NCBI RefSeq assembly: GCF_947500265.1
Contig: NZ_CANMRN010000004.1
Span: 248,001 to 312,000 of the forward strand
Origin: an uncultured Psychrobacter sp.
GTDB lineage: Bacteria > Pseudomonadota > Gammaproteobacteria > Pseudomonadales > Moraxellaceae
Length of the DNA: 64,000 bases
Reading direction: 5' to 3'
Within the stretch, counting starts at the first letter, position 1. The number at the start of each line of letters is the position of its first letter. Below, piece after piece: positions 28,734 to 38,357 of the stretch. The notes beneath the pieces were generated by a model. The model was given only the letters and a program-made list of their open reading frames with translations. It made no database searches and was not told the DNA's origin. Both the position numbers and the translations under genes were made by a program.

Positions 28734-29672
28734 ATGAATGACTCGCTCAAACAAACCAGTACTCAAAAGACCACTTGGCTGGTGCCTTTTGTTTGTCTAC
28801 TGGCAGGCGGCGCACTCACTGGTATCTCGACCAATGTGGCAAAGTACGCTATCGATGTCGGTCTGACCCCATTAGGATTTTTGTTTTGGTCGATTACTGG
28901 TGCTGCTGTTATTTTATTACTAGTAGCGCTCATCAAAAAAGAACTCCCTCCTCTTAATGCGCGCAGCTTAGAGTATTACTTTGTCGCGGCGCTTGTCAGT
29001 GTTGCGGCCGCCAACTTGCTATTATTTTCTGCTATTCCTCATGTGGGCGCAGGTTTCGTCGCCTTAATCCTTTCATTGCCGCCACTGCTAACTTATCTTG
29101 GTGCGCTGTTACTACGTATAGAGCAATTTTATATTGTCCGTGCGCTTGGGGTCATCGCGGCACTCATCGGGGCAGGAGCATTAGTCGTACATCAATTCAC
29201 GGCGCCAGATTCTAGTGTGTTTTGGATTTTAATCGCGCTTTGTGGTCCAGTGCTACTCGCTATTGGCAATATATATCGGACGTTACGCTGGCCTGATAAT
29301 GCGTCTTCTGGTGCACTCGCTCCAGGTATGTTGCTTGCGGCAGCGATGCTGCTAGGTTTATTCGGTATGATCTCAGACTTCTCTATTGCTGTACCTTTAG
29401 AGAATTGGTTGCCGCTAAGCATGATAGCTACACATGCAGGCGTATTTGCTGGACAGTTTTTACTGTTATTCCTATTGCAAAAGACAGGTGGTCCTGTGTT
29501 ACTGAGTTTGTTAGGTGCGGTAGGGGCCATTGTCGGCGTACCCGTTGCTATTTTTTTGCAAGGGGAAAGTCCTCCAGAAGGTTTATTTTTAGGCGCTACT
29601 TTAATTGCGATTGGCGTGGCATTAGTCACATGGGGCGGTGTAAAAATAGCAAAAGTAAAAGAAGAGGTTTAA
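28734..29672 (+). CDS. DMT superfamily (EamA) transporter
   Basis: 312 residues with about ten membrane helices arranged as two EamA repeats; the second begins near residue 155 (FWILIALCGPVLLAIGNIYR). Glycine-rich helix ends such as LGAVGAIVGVPVAIFL are typical. Such carriers export amino acids, amines or other metabolites. It lies 77 bases after the amine oxidase gene on the same strand, which could hint at a shared substrate, but this is only proximity. Confidence 0.85.
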   Translation: MNDSLKQTSTQKTTWLVPFVCLLAGGALTGISTNVAKYAIDVGLTPLGFLFWSITGAAVILLLVALIKKELPPLNARSLEYYFVAALVSVAAANLLLFSAIPHVGAGFVALILSLPPLLTYLGALLLRIEQFYIVRALGVIAALIGAGALVVHQFTAPDSSVFWILIALCGPVLLAIGNIYRTLRWPDNASSGALAPGMLLAAAMLLGLFGMISDFSIAVPLENWLPLSMIATHAGVFAGQFLLLFLLQKTGGPVLLSLLGAVGAIVGVPVAIFLQGESPPEGLFLGATLIAIGVALVTWGGVKIAKVKEEV

Positions 29673-29866
29673 TAAGTGTGTATAGGCGACAGCATTAAAC
29701 TATAGAGTTATTAAAACCGTTACTGCCTAATGGGTGCTTCTTATCTCGCTCTGGTTATCAGTATCTAGCTTATCAATAGCTACTATGACTCAATAATTGG
29801 TTACGATTAACTTAAATCACTTTTTGTGGATACGACAAAAAAGGAGTATAAGTATCGTGGTTATCG

Positions 29867-31645
29867 TTGTCATGGACTCAGGCTATGAATGCAGCCACGC
29901 GTTATCGATTATTAAATAATTTTACGATTCTCATTAGTGTCATCGGGGTAGCGATTGCCTTGTTAGATAGTGGTTTTACACTACCGACGTGGCTCCAACA
30001 AGTATTCCATATTTTCTATTTGGTCATTATCTTTCTTAGTTTTATGGTGACCGCTGGTCGTTACATCTATACCAAAAAACCATTAACGCTTAATAAAGTC
30101 GCCGTCTTTGACGCACTGACTAGCATTGCCATTATAATTTTATTGACCGCACATTTTACGGACTTAGTACGTTCGGGCCTATCTGCTGCCGTGGATGGCT
30201 TTGTCGCGATAAAGATAGCGGTGTTTGTCACCTTCGTCCGCGAACTCTCCGATCACAATTTCAATCTCAATCGTACCTTTCTACATCCTGCCCAGTTTTT
30301 TATTCTAAGCTTTTTAGTCGTGGTGCTGGTTGGTGCCTTGCTATTGATGATGCCCAATGCGACGACGCAGCCACTGTCTTTTGTTGATGCGCTTTTTACT
30401 GCGACCAGTGCGGTTTGTGTGACGGGGCTTATCGTAGTGGATACTGCCACCTATTTTACGACTTTTGGCCAAGTTATTATTATGGGGCTGATACAAATTG
30501 GCGGTTTGGGTATTTTGACCTTTGTGACCTATTTCAGTTATTTTTTTAAGGGCGGTGTCAGCTATGAGACACAAGCCAGCATCAGCGAGATGTCTTACAT
30601 GCGCGGTATGGGTGATGTGGTGTCGACACTCAAGTCTATCTTATACGTCACATTTGCTGTCGAGGCGGTGGCGGCTGCGCTGATTTATATCAGTATTTAT
30701 GACATACCCAATATGGATTGGTCTGAGCAGCTATTTTTTTCGGTCTTTCATGCGATTTCTGCTTTTTGTAATGCTGGGTTCTCTACCTTTAGTGCTGGCT
30801 TGTACGATGATTCGCTACGTTTTAATTATTCGCTACAGCTGATTCTGGCGATGACATTTATCTTCGGTGGTATGGGTTTCACCATCGTGGTCAATGTGCT
30901 TAGATATTTACGTTATCGTGCTCAGCGGCTGATAAATCGCCATGACCAACGCTATATTCATCAGCCTTGGTTACTTAATATCAATAGCCGTATTACTTTG
31001 ATTACCACAGGCGCATTATTGCTAGTCGGTCTGATTGGGGTGATGATATTTGAATACAATAATGTGCTCGCTGACCATACCAGTTTCCTTGGCAAGCTGG
31101 TAACAGGGTTTTTTACGGCGGCTACCCCGCGTACGGCAGGTTTTAATGTGATTGATATGGGTGAGCTGACGTTTCCAACAGTGATGCTGACGATATTTCT
31201 GATGTGGATTGGGGCGTCACCCAACTCGACAGGTGGTGGTATCAAGACCAGTACCTTTGCGATTGCGTTATTGAATACATTGAGCCTAGCTCGTGGACAG
31301 ACCAAGATAGAGGTGTTTAAACGGGAGATTGCTGAGATTTCTGTACGCCGCGCGTTTTCTATTATGTGGCTGTCGCTACTGGTCATTGGTACGGGTGTGA
31401 CACTCATCAGCTATGATCAGCCAGAGCTTGATTTGATCAAAGTGGTATTTGAGTGCTTCTCAGCTTATAGCACGGTGGGCCTAAGTTTAAACTTGACGGC
31501 AGACTTATCAGATTTCAGTAAAATCGTGGTTTCGGTCATTATGTTCGTTGGCCGCGTTAGTATGCTAACAATCTTTATTGCACTGCTTAAAAATATGCGT
31601 CAACGTAATTATCGCTATCCTACTGAAGAGATTACGATTAACTAA
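29867..31645 (+). CDS. trkH: TrkH/KtrB-type potassium uptake channel subunit
   Basis: 592 residues from a TTG at 29867; the first ATG in frame is at 29885 and the AAGGAG at 29841-29846 is rather far, so the start is uncertain. The core has the four pore loops with filter glycines: SAVCVTGL, FCNAGFSTF, PRTAGFNV and YSTVGLSL. The first ~140 residues form an added domain with about four helices not present in compact KtrB proteins. It imports K+ together with the RCK subunit encoded 88 bases downstream. Confidence 0.9.
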   Translation: MSWTQAMNAATRYRLLNNFTILISVIGVAIALLDSGFTLPTWLQQVFHIFYLVIIFLSFMVTAGRYIYTKKPLTLNKVAVFDALTSIAIIILLTAHFTDLVRSGLSAAVDGFVAIKIAVFVTFVRELSDHNFNLNRTFLHPAQFFILSFLVVVLVGALLLMMPNATTQPLSFVDALFTATSAVCVTGLIVVDTATYFTTFGQVIIMGLIQIGGLGILTFVTYFSYFFKGGVSYETQASISEMSYMRGMGDVVSTLKSILYVTFAVEAVAAALIYISIYDIPNMDWSEQLFFSVFHAISAFCNAGFSTFSAGLYDDSLRFNYSLQLILAMTFIFGGMGFTIVVNVLRYLRYRAQRLINRHDQRYIHQPWLLNINSRITLITTGALLLVGLIGVMIFEYNNVLADHTSFLGKLVTGFFTAATPRTAGFNVIDMGELTFPTVMLTIFLMWIGASPNSTGGGIKTSTFAIALLNTLSLARGQTKIEVFKREIAEISVRRAFSIMWLSLLVIGTGVTLISYDQPELDLIKVVFECFSAYSTVGLSLNLTADLSDFSKIVVSVIMFVGRVSMLTIFIALLKNMRQRNYRYPTEEITIN

Positions 31646-31733
31646 TTCGTCGCAAACAGTTAAATAAACCGTCGTAAACACACTATGTCGTTCTTAATAA
31701 ATAGCAAAAAATACTAAAAAGGTTGTTTAAGTT

Positions 31734-32435
31734 ATGAAGTACATCATCGTAGGGCTAGGGAATTTTGGTGCATCGTTAGGGTCGGCATTGACCAGCCAAG
31801 GTCATGAAGTGATTGCTATTGATAGTAGTATGCAACGGGTTGAAGCGTATAAAGAAGTTATTTCTCATACGCTGTGTATGGATGCCACGGACGAGTATAC
31901 AGTTAGCGGACTACCAATCGTTGATACTGATATCGTCATCGTGGCGATTGGTGAAGATCAAGGGGCCAATGTTATGGCAACAGCGCTATTTAAGACGTTA
32001 AAAGCCAAGCGTTTGATCAGCCGTAGTATCAATCCGCTACATGAAAAAGTCCTCCAAGCCATCGGCGTGGATGATTTGATTCACCCTGAAAAAGAAGCGG
32101 CCAATCGCTGGGCCAAGCGTCTGTCACTACGCTATTTTGTCGATTCGTTTGAATTGAGCGATAACTTCAGCATGGTAGAGATTAAGATTCCAAATGTGCT
32201 GATTGGTAAGACTGTCGACGACTTACAGTTAGAGCAAAAGTTTAATATCCGATTGCTTAGTACGTTGCGCTATGAGTATTATGAAGACAGTTTTGGTCGT
32301 ACGCAGAGCAAGCCTAGCATTCAAGGTTTGGCGACGCCTGAGCAAGTATTGCAAGAGCGCGATGTACTGGTGATCTATGGTGCCAACAAACATATCAATC
32401 AGTTCTTACGTAGTGTGGGTGTGAAAATCAAATAG
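31734..32435 (+). CDS. trkA: TrkA/KtrA-type potassium uptake regulatory subunit
   Basis: 233 residues: a single RCK unit with the Rossmann motif GLGNFG (residues 7-12) and MDATDE after the second strand, then a RCK_C half from about 145 (MVEIKIPNVLIGKTVDDLQL). It is a peripheral cytoplasmic ring subunit that binds nucleotides and gates the TrkH-type channel. The single RCK unit, rather than the double one of E. coli TrkA, makes it more like KtrA. It is in an operon with the channel gene. Confidence 0.9.
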   Translation: MKYIIVGLGNFGASLGSALTSQGHEVIAIDSSMQRVEAYKEVISHTLCMDATDEYTVSGLPIVDTDIVIVAIGEDQGANVMATALFKTLKAKRLISRSINPLHEKVLQAIGVDDLIHPEKEAANRWAKRLSLRYFVDSFELSDNFSMVEIKIPNVLIGKTVDDLQLEQKFNIRLLSTLRYEYYEDSFGRTQSKPSIQGLATPEQVLQERDVLVIYGANKHINQFLRSVGVKIK

Positions 32436-32479
32436 TAGCTTGCCATCGCAGTGATACCAGAAGGTATAGGGAAATGATT

Positions 32480-33022
32480 ATGAATAAGCGAAGTATATCT
32501 GTCCTACTGATCGCTATAATGGCACTACTGTCAGGTTGTGATCAGTCCGCGCAAGACCCGAACGTTCTTCTGTCCGAGCATCAAAAAGACCCGATTAAAG
32601 AGTTGGCGATTACCTCAGACGTGGATCACAGTCAGTTTGGTTACAAGCAAACCTTTTATGTGCCGATTTATTCTGATATCTATACCGATAGAGACGCTCG
32701 CAAGGTGCTGCTATCGGCGACGCTGAGTGTACGTAACACCACGCTCAAAAAGTCATTGTATATCAATAAAATTGATTATTATGATACGGATGGGGCATTG
32801 GTCAAATCATATCTAGATAAGCCTATCGAGCTACCAGCGATGGCCACGCTCAACTATATCGTCGAAAAAGAAGAGGACAAAGGTGGTTCTGGCGCTAATT
32901 TTATCATCGAAGTCGAAGGTATGGATGAAACCGTCAAACCAGTGATAGAAGCGGTCATGATCGGTAATTTTAGCAATAAAGGATTTGCCTTTAGTACAGA
33001 AGGCACGCCCGTGATACATTGA
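32480..33022 (+). CDS. DUF3124 family lipoprotein
   Basis: 180 residues from the ATG at 32480, favoured by AGGGAA upstream; the ATG at 32474 overlaps that site. The lipobox LLSGC gives Cys20. The body matches DUF3124: LSATLSVRNTTLKKSLYI, then YYDTDGALVKSYLDKP and the characteristic KGGSGANFIIE. It is a beta-rich envelope lipoprotein of unknown role. It follows trkA by 44 bases and may be co-transcribed. Confidence 0.8.
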   Translation: MNKRSISVLLIAIMALLSGCDQSAQDPNVLLSEHQKDPIKELAITSDVDHSQFGYKQTFYVPIYSDIYTDRDARKVLLSATLSVRNTTLKKSLYINKIDYYDTDGALVKSYLDKPIELPAMATLNYIVEKEEDKGGSGANFIIEVEGMDETVKPVIEAVMIGNFSNKGFAFSTEGTPVIH

Positions 33023-33164
33023 GATATGTATAGTCGGTACGTAATTTAGAGCATTAAAAGAGCCCTGTAGCATAGGCGGAAGTAGTTTCTACTTTGCTAT
33101 CTAGCGATGATCGTGCAAATGTATTAAACAAATCAACATGGATAGTTCAATTCAAGGAAGAGTT

Positions 33165-33584
33165 ATGTCTGCAACCAAAGAAGAAATCAGCGCCTTTATG
33201 GCATTGGAGTTTCCCCAAACCAAATGCGTCGTCGAGGCGGTCAACGAAAATGGTGCGACCTTATCGCATGAGATCGGTGTAAATGAGCTTCGTCCCGGTG
33301 GCACCGTTTCAGGACCTGTCATGATGGCTGTCGCTGATGTAGCCATTTATGTGGCGATACTCGGAAGAATTGGTATTGTCCCGTTAACGGTGACGACGAG
33401 TTTGACCATCAATTTCTTGCGTAAGCCATCAGCAAGTGCTCGTATTATCGCTGAATGTACCTTGATGAAAGTAGGACGCACGTTGATAGTAGGCGAGGTA
33501 TCTCTGTATTCAGAAGGCTCTGATGACATTGTGGCTCACGTAGTTGGCACGTATTCGGTGCCGCCTAAGCGTATTGAAGGCTAG
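33165..33584 (+). CDS. PaaI-like hotdog thioesterase
   Basis: 139 residues from the ATG at 33165, preceded by AAGGAAGAG; a longer frame starts at 33138. It has a single hotdog domain with GGTVSGPVMMAVADVAIY as the central helix, where the aspartate is a candidate catalytic residue, and TTSLTINFLRKPS as the following strand. It likely hydrolyses an acyl-CoA. It is convergent with the cytochrome gene at 33606; a perfect palindrome lies between them. Confidence 0.85.
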   Translation: MSATKEEISAFMALEFPQTKCVVEAVNENGATLSHEIGVNELRPGGTVSGPVMMAVADVAIYVAILGRIGIVPLTVTTSLTINFLRKPSASARIIAECTLMKVGRTLIVGEVSLYSEGSDDIVAHVVGTYSVPPKRIEG

Positions 33585-33605
33585 CTATTTTGTCGTGTAT
33601 TTGAC

Positions 33606-34295
33606 TTACTCACTAGGATCTGATCCTAGTGGGAAGTCATGGCGTAGCTGTGCGACATTGGCAGGAGTCACTATATCTGTGAAGCTATTTAGATCGCTAT
33701 GCACGTATTGTGTGACGGCTGCTATTTGTTCATCACTCATCATGCGGTGGAACGATGGCATACCGCGCAGGCCATTGATAACGACACTAATAATATAATA
33801 CTTCGATTGCATCTTGCTGTTGTTGGCCAGTGGTGGATAGTAGCCTGCTCCTTGCGCGCCTTCACCTTTTTGCATATGACAACCAGCACAAGAGTCATCG
33901 TAGAGCTTTTTGCCATGAGTGGTAAAGAACCCCGTTTTGCCTTGTATGCTGCCTTCAAATTTAGTGAGCCACTGCTGCATGCTGCCATCATCGCTCATGT
34001 TTGGTATTGAGCGTACACCGACGATATTGGTAGCGGGTTCAGTCAACTCTTTTTTGGCCATATATACGCCGCCCCATGCGCCCTGATTGCGACTGGCCTG
34101 ATTGTCAAAATTTTTGTCGAATATCATTGGTGCTGTCTGCGGGTTGGCTATAGTGGCTACGTTTTCTGCTTTATACTGACTACAGCCTGACAACGTTATT
34201 AACGCTATCGACCCACCAACCATGAGCGTCATTATTGATTTGCCCGAGCTGAGCGGGCTAGATAATTTGATTGGGTTTGATGTCACCACGTTCAT
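33606..34295 (-). CDS. lipoprotein monoheme cytochrome c
   Basis: 229 residues from the ATG at 34295 (AGGA 7 bases upstream); the frame extends to 34379. A lipobox TLSGC predicts lipidation at Cys38. One heme site CAGCH is at about residue 136, with a likely axial methionine in LRGMPSFHRMM. The domain resembles cytochrome CBB3/class I types. It is last in the minus-strand group behind the exported amine oxidase and probably receives its electrons, passing them on at the membrane. The last codons overlap a 21-base palindrome. Confidence 0.85.
   Translation of the reverse strand: MNVVTSNPIKLSSPLSSGKSIMTLMVGGSIALITLSGCSQYKAENVATIANPQTAPMIFDKNFDNQASRNQGAWGGVYMAKKELTEPATNIVGVRSIPNMSDDGSMQQWLTKFEGSIQGKTGFFTTHGKKLYDDSCAGCHMQKGEGAQGAGYYPPLANNSKMQSKYYIISVVINGLRGMPSFHRMMSDEQIAAVTQYVHSDLNSFTDIVTPANVAQLRHDFPLGSDPSE
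33611..33631. repeat. perfect palindrome between convergent genes
   Basis: CACTAGGATC and GATCCTAGTG flank a single T. A GACTT/AAGTC pair lies further out. It overlaps the 3' end of the cytochrome gene and can act as a two-way transcription stop, although no long T-run is present. Confidence 0.6.
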
Positions 34296-34381
34296 GATTG
34301 TTCCTAATGTGCCTAGTCTCATTGTTATCATCCTTGCTTCAACGATAGACGTGTTATACAGAAGCTTATTAAAAAACACTG

Positions 34382-35983
34382 CTACCCAAGCTTTTTAGCC
34401 TTTTGATGCAGGCGTTTGGCGGCATCCATACCAGATAGTATCGCGCCTTCTTGCCATGCAGGAATATGTGAGCAATGCTCACCTGCCAGTACGATACGGT
34501 GATTAATCTCGCAAAGCGTATCGTAGTACTGCTCACGACTAGATTCACTCCAGATACCGTAGCAGCCAAGCGACCAAGGGATACGGTGCCATGCGACAGA
34601 CGTGCCCGAACGGAACTCTTTGGTATATTGCGGATGAATCTGTTTGCCATAGGCGAGCGCCGCGTTGATACGCTCTTTGGGAGTCAACGAGTTAAACTTG
34701 TATGAGGCTTCCCCAAACCCATACGCGCCAAGTAGCACGCCCGAGCCTGTGGTAAACATATCTTGTGACGGGTAGGAGATTTGTGAGATAGGCATATCGG
34801 TATAAGTGATGCCACCATAGATCCATTCATCCTCTTCCCAAAACCGTCGTTTAAACTCCAAACCAACTTTGTAAGAGCTATCATAAGGGACAGCTGCCAT
34901 TGCTTGTTTCATTTGCGCAGAGACATTGATATCAATTTGAGTCAGTATGGACAAAGGAATGGTGCAAATACACCAATCCGCGCGCACTGTTTTGGCTGCA
35001 CCGTCAGGGCTGTTGCTATCGACATAGTCAACGGTAACCCCAGTTTCGTCTTGATTGATTTTAGTGACTTTGGCATTGAACGTAATCATCTCGCGACACT
35101 CGCGCGTGAATGCATCACCGATTTTTCCCATACCGCCGACAGGCTGAAACATAGTAGGTTGATGCACATGCACGGTATAGTTGTTATAAATGTCCGACCA
35201 CATGCCTGAGTCTAGTAGCTTATCCATCGGTATAGGCGTTGATGGTTTAGCATCTGGCATCAGACCACCACCGGGATATACACTATAGCCACGATGCTTA
35301 CCTGTTTCATGACTTTTGACATAGCGATAGTTGGTATCTAGGACGCCCCAGCCTTTTAGTCCCTCAAGTAGTTTTTCTTTGTCTTCTTTATTGACCGTAC
35401 TATCGAGACTGCCTTTATTGACGGCTTTGGACAACAACTCTGACACATAACCGCGTATATCGCTTTGCACTTCGCCCAAGCGCTGCGGCGCACCATCGAA
35501 GTGATTGGTACGATGCAGATAAGCGCGATCATTGGTCTGGATAAATGGCTGTAGTGCCACACCGAACTTTTTGCAGTAATGAAAGACCGCATAATGATGG
35601 ATGGGCAGTCGCCATGGCCCACCATTGAAGTAATTGCCTTTTTCGAAGTCGCAAGTGACTTCAGCACCGCCTAATTCAGTGTATTTGTCACCACTATTGA
35701 GTGTCCAGCTACGGCCGCCGCCACGATTTTGGTACTCAAGCACGGTGACTTTATAGCCCGCTTTGCGTAGCTCATAGGCCGCAGTTAAACCACCCAATCC
35801 TGCACCCAAAACCACGATACTTGCGCCAGCCGGTGCGCCTTTGAGATTCATCTCTTCTTTAAAGCTCGACTCAGATGCAAACCCCAACGTAGTCATCGCT
35901 TGATACATCGCGGTCGCGCCTACCGTCTTGCCTATCATGGAGAGCAGTTGTCGCCGCGTGGGAGATTGGAGCAGGTCATTCAT
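34382..35983 (-). CDS. Tat-exported flavin monoamine oxidase family protein
   Basis: 533 residues. The N-terminus has a twin-arginine signal (TRRQLLSM, Arg10-Arg11) and a hydrophobic stretch, so the folded FAD enzyme should be sent to the periplasm. The FAD motif VVLGAGLGGLTAAYELRKAG (Gly60-65) and the YQNRGGGRSW segment, plus AGEHCSHIPAWQEGAILSG at the end, define the family. It oxidises an amine or amino acid to imine/aldehyde. Both flanking genes encode c-type cytochromes, so cytochrome rather than oxygen is the likely acceptor, as known for NicA2 with CycN in Pseudomonas. Confidence 0.88.
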   Translation of the reverse strand: MNDLLQSPTRRQLLSMIGKTVGATAMYQAMTTLGFASESSFKEEMNLKGAPAGASIVVLGAGLGGLTAAYELRKAGYKVTVLEYQNRGGGRSWTLNSGDKYTELGGAEVTCDFEKGNYFNGGPWRLPIHHYAVFHYCKKFGVALQPFIQTNDRAYLHRTNHFDGAPQRLGEVQSDIRGYVSELLSKAVNKGSLDSTVNKEDKEKLLEGLKGWGVLDTNYRYVKSHETGKHRGYSVYPGGGLMPDAKPSTPIPMDKLLDSGMWSDIYNNYTVHVHQPTMFQPVGGMGKIGDAFTRECREMITFNAKVTKINQDETGVTVDYVDSNSPDGAAKTVRADWCICTIPLSILTQIDINVSAQMKQAMAAVPYDSSYKVGLEFKRRFWEEDEWIYGGITYTDMPISQISYPSQDMFTTGSGVLLGAYGFGEASYKFNSLTPKERINAALAYGKQIHPQYTKEFRSGTSVAWHRIPWSLGCYGIWSESSREQYYDTLCEINHRIVLAGEHCSHIPAWQEGAILSGMDAAKRLHQKAKKLG

Positions 35984-36053
35984 AGGACTATCCTTATCGT
36001 GCTAAGTCTTTGCGTTATTATTGAAAATATTAATTTATGCCTATTCTTTATAG

Positions 36054-37490
36054 CTAACTTTTTTCTTTTATCACACGCGAGACGTCAGCCACGCTGACAT
36101 CGCTGTTCGGTAAACCACCAAACTTAACCCGTACGTAGTTAGTAATATCAGCAATCTGAGCAGGGCTTAAATCTTTTGAGAAGCCAGGCATTTTTGGTGC
36201 TGTGTTAAACGCACCTTTTGCCCCAAAGGCAATCACGCCAACGAGCGCATCAGGTTTTACGCGGCGAATACTACTGAGGCCAACGATGGATGCATAGCGC
36301 GCATCGGGCTGGGCGTAACCATCGACCCCATGACAACTGGCGCAATGGATGAGATATAAGTCTTTTGGCGAATTGCTATCATTTACATCGTGCGAGCTGA
36401 CCATGCTATTTACACTAGTAACCGTCTCGGCTTTTGCCTGTGCCAAATAGTCTTTTTGCTCAAGTAAGTCATAAGTAATAGAATCGCTGACTGGTTGCGG
36501 TAGGCGAGACACATTGACAGGTATCAAATAATCATCGGTCTTAATGGCTGGAACGACTTTTAAATAGTCAGCCATCGCTATCAGGTCTTCATCAGTGAGA
36601 TAACGCGTACTATGCGCCACGGCTTCTGCCATTGGCCCGCCCGCGTAAGCGCGCTTATCAAGCGTGCCTGTACGCAGGTAAGTTACGATATCCATTTCGC
36701 TCCAAAGGCCGATACCCGTATCGTTGTCAGGCGTGATATTTGGTGCAAACCATTTACCAAGTGGCGCGCCAGATAAATAGCGGTCTTTATCAAGACCTTG
36801 TGTTAGGTTGCGCGGCGTATGACAGGTTCCACAATGCTCTAAGTTATTGACCAAGTATTCACCGCGTTGTTGGGTCTGGGTCAGTCCTGAGCGATTTTCG
36901 GTAGAGGGCACATTGATGACATTCCATGTCAGCATGAGGCTTCTGATATTTAATGGGAAAGGCAAATGAGTGGTTTTTTCAGGTGGTTTGTCTACGATAG
37001 GTAGGGTCTGAAAGTACGCGAACAAGGCGCTGATATCCTCATCTGTCATGCCATGATAAGACGGATAAGGCATCGCAGGATAAAGCTGATGATTGGGTGC
37101 ACGACCTTTTCGCAGAGCCTTTTTGAAGTCAGATTCAGTATAGTTGCCGATGCCATAGCGCGTTGACGGTGTGATATTGGTCGAGTAGATATTGCCAATC
37201 GGCGTCTCAATTGGTACGCCGCCACTATAGTCATCACGGTGGCAGGCCATACAGTCGGCGCTGCGTGCTACATAAGCGCCGCGATTGGCAAGCGCACTAT
37301 TAGCAGGGCTGACATTTGGTAGGGTTATTCGACTGGGCAAAGTTTCCATTGGTAGGGTGACCGTGCCTGCCATCACGGCGGTAGACACTAAGCTGAATCC
37401 CAATGTCAGTGTTATTATCGAAGAAAATGACAATGCTGGCACGACGGCAGAAAATGGCTTCACAATGTCCTTATAATACCGATGAATCAT
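36054..37490 (-). CDS. triheme cytochrome c (alcohol/gluconate dehydrogenase subunit type)
   Basis: 478 residues from the ATG at 37490 (AAGGA upstream). A signal peptide ends at VMAG. Heme sites are CMACH (about residue 80), CGTCH (about 220) and CASCH (about 383), arranged as three class I domains. This is the layout of the cytochrome subunit of periplasmic dehydrogenases, which carry electrons from a flavoprotein to quinone or oxidase. Here the flavoprotein partner would be the amine oxidase 70 bases downstream. The linker before the third heme (about 335-375) is longer than usual. Confidence 0.88.
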   Translation of the reverse strand: MIHRYYKDIVKPFSAVVPALSFSSIITLTLGFSLVSTAVMAGTVTLPMETLPSRITLPNVSPANSALANRGAYVARSADCMACHRDDYSGGVPIETPIGNIYSTNITPSTRYGIGNYTESDFKKALRKGRAPNHQLYPAMPYPSYHGMTDEDISALFAYFQTLPIVDKPPEKTTHLPFPLNIRSLMLTWNVINVPSTENRSGLTQTQQRGEYLVNNLEHCGTCHTPRNLTQGLDKDRYLSGAPLGKWFAPNITPDNDTGIGLWSEMDIVTYLRTGTLDKRAYAGGPMAEAVAHSTRYLTDEDLIAMADYLKVVPAIKTDDYLIPVNVSRLPQPVSDSITYDLLEQKDYLAQAKAETVTSVNSMVSSHDVNDSNSPKDLYLIHCASCHGVDGYAQPDARYASIVGLSSIRRVKPDALVGVIAFGAKGAFNTAPKMPGFSKDLSPAQIADITNYVRVKFGGLPNSDVSVADVSRVIKEKS

Positions 37491-37563
37491 GTCTAATTCC
37501 TTTTTAAGCTTTCTGCAAATCACTACCCGTATCTATTAAGACAGTGGCGAAACGTTAAAAATA

Positions 37564-38178
37564 CTACTGTCTGGCGGCTTCGATCTTGATACTTAAGTCA
37601 AGGTTTTTGGTCAGTCCGAACCAAGCGAATTTATTGATATTCCATTTTGTGCGATTAATCGTAGCAGTGAACTCGCCACCGCAAACATCTTTTCTGATGC
37701 TCGTGTTTAGATAACAATCGAACTTAGTCGCGGTTAGGCTAATTGGATGTGTTTCGCCATGCAGGGTCAGTTGTCCGTCTACCCGAGTAACCTGAGGGCT
37801 TTTTTTATCTTGATTGAAATGCCATTTTGTCGATTCAAACTGCGCTGAAGGAAACCTCTGCATATCAAAAAAATCAGGCCCTGTTAAGCTATCATTAAAA
37901 GAGGGATTGCCTGTATTTAAAGAATCTATCGGTATGATTAATGAGATGTCGCCTGTTTGTAGGCTCGGATTGTATTGCAATTGACCTCTGATATCATAAA
38001 AGCCACCAGTCGTGGTCGAATTTTTGAAGCGTTCAATGGAAAATCGTATGTGAGTATTGGCAGGGTTGATGGTGTAGCTAGCAGCATGGCTATCAGCTAC
38101 AGCGCTTGCGAGCAGTAATGGAATGGTCAAAAAGGAATAGATATGCGAAGGTTTTGGCCTAATAAACAACAAGCGCAT
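37564..38178 (-). CDS. YceI family periplasmic protein
   Basis: 204 residues. The signal peptide ends near ADSHA-ASY. The mature part has the YceI pattern: YTINPANTHIRFSIERF, then GDISLIIPIDSLNTGN and FFDMQRFPSAQFEST. This lipocalin-like fold binds polyisoprenoid lipids, including ubiquinone-like molecules, in known members. AAAGGA precedes the ATG. First in the minus-strand run, it is followed by the triheme cytochrome after 73 bases, so a role in quinone contact with that redox chain is a fair inference. Confidence 0.88.
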   Translation of the reverse strand: MRLLFIRPKPSHIYSFLTIPLLLASAVADSHAASYTINPANTHIRFSIERFKNSTTTGGFYDIRGQLQYNPSLQTGDISLIIPIDSLNTGNPSFNDSLTGPDFFDMQRFPSAQFESTKWHFNQDKKSPQVTRVDGQLTLHGETHPISLTATKFDCYLNTSIRKDVCGGEFTATINRTKWNINKFAWFGLTKNLDLSIKIEAARQ

Positions 38179-38357
38179 AGCTATATTCCTTTACAGGCTA
38201 TTGATATAGAGGAGCTTATTCACAAGCGCTATCCGTGCGTTTACTTAACAATAAGCCAATGATTGTTTATTATTTATACAGGGTTTTTCAAATACTTAGT
38301 AGTGCTATTTTAGTAAAGAGTTAACGAACAACTCTGTCATGCCCGAACGTTAATTCA

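Noticed and set aside
29192..29629. 145-codon minus-strand frame over the EamA transporter gene
   Set aside because: Shadow of a membrane protein gene; proline- and asparagine-rich translation with no ribosome site.
29857..29919. 20-codon GTG leader peptide before trkH
   Set aside because: It is well spaced from AAGGAG but overlaps the trkH start in another frame and has no sign of an attenuator; more likely the trkH start itself is unusual.
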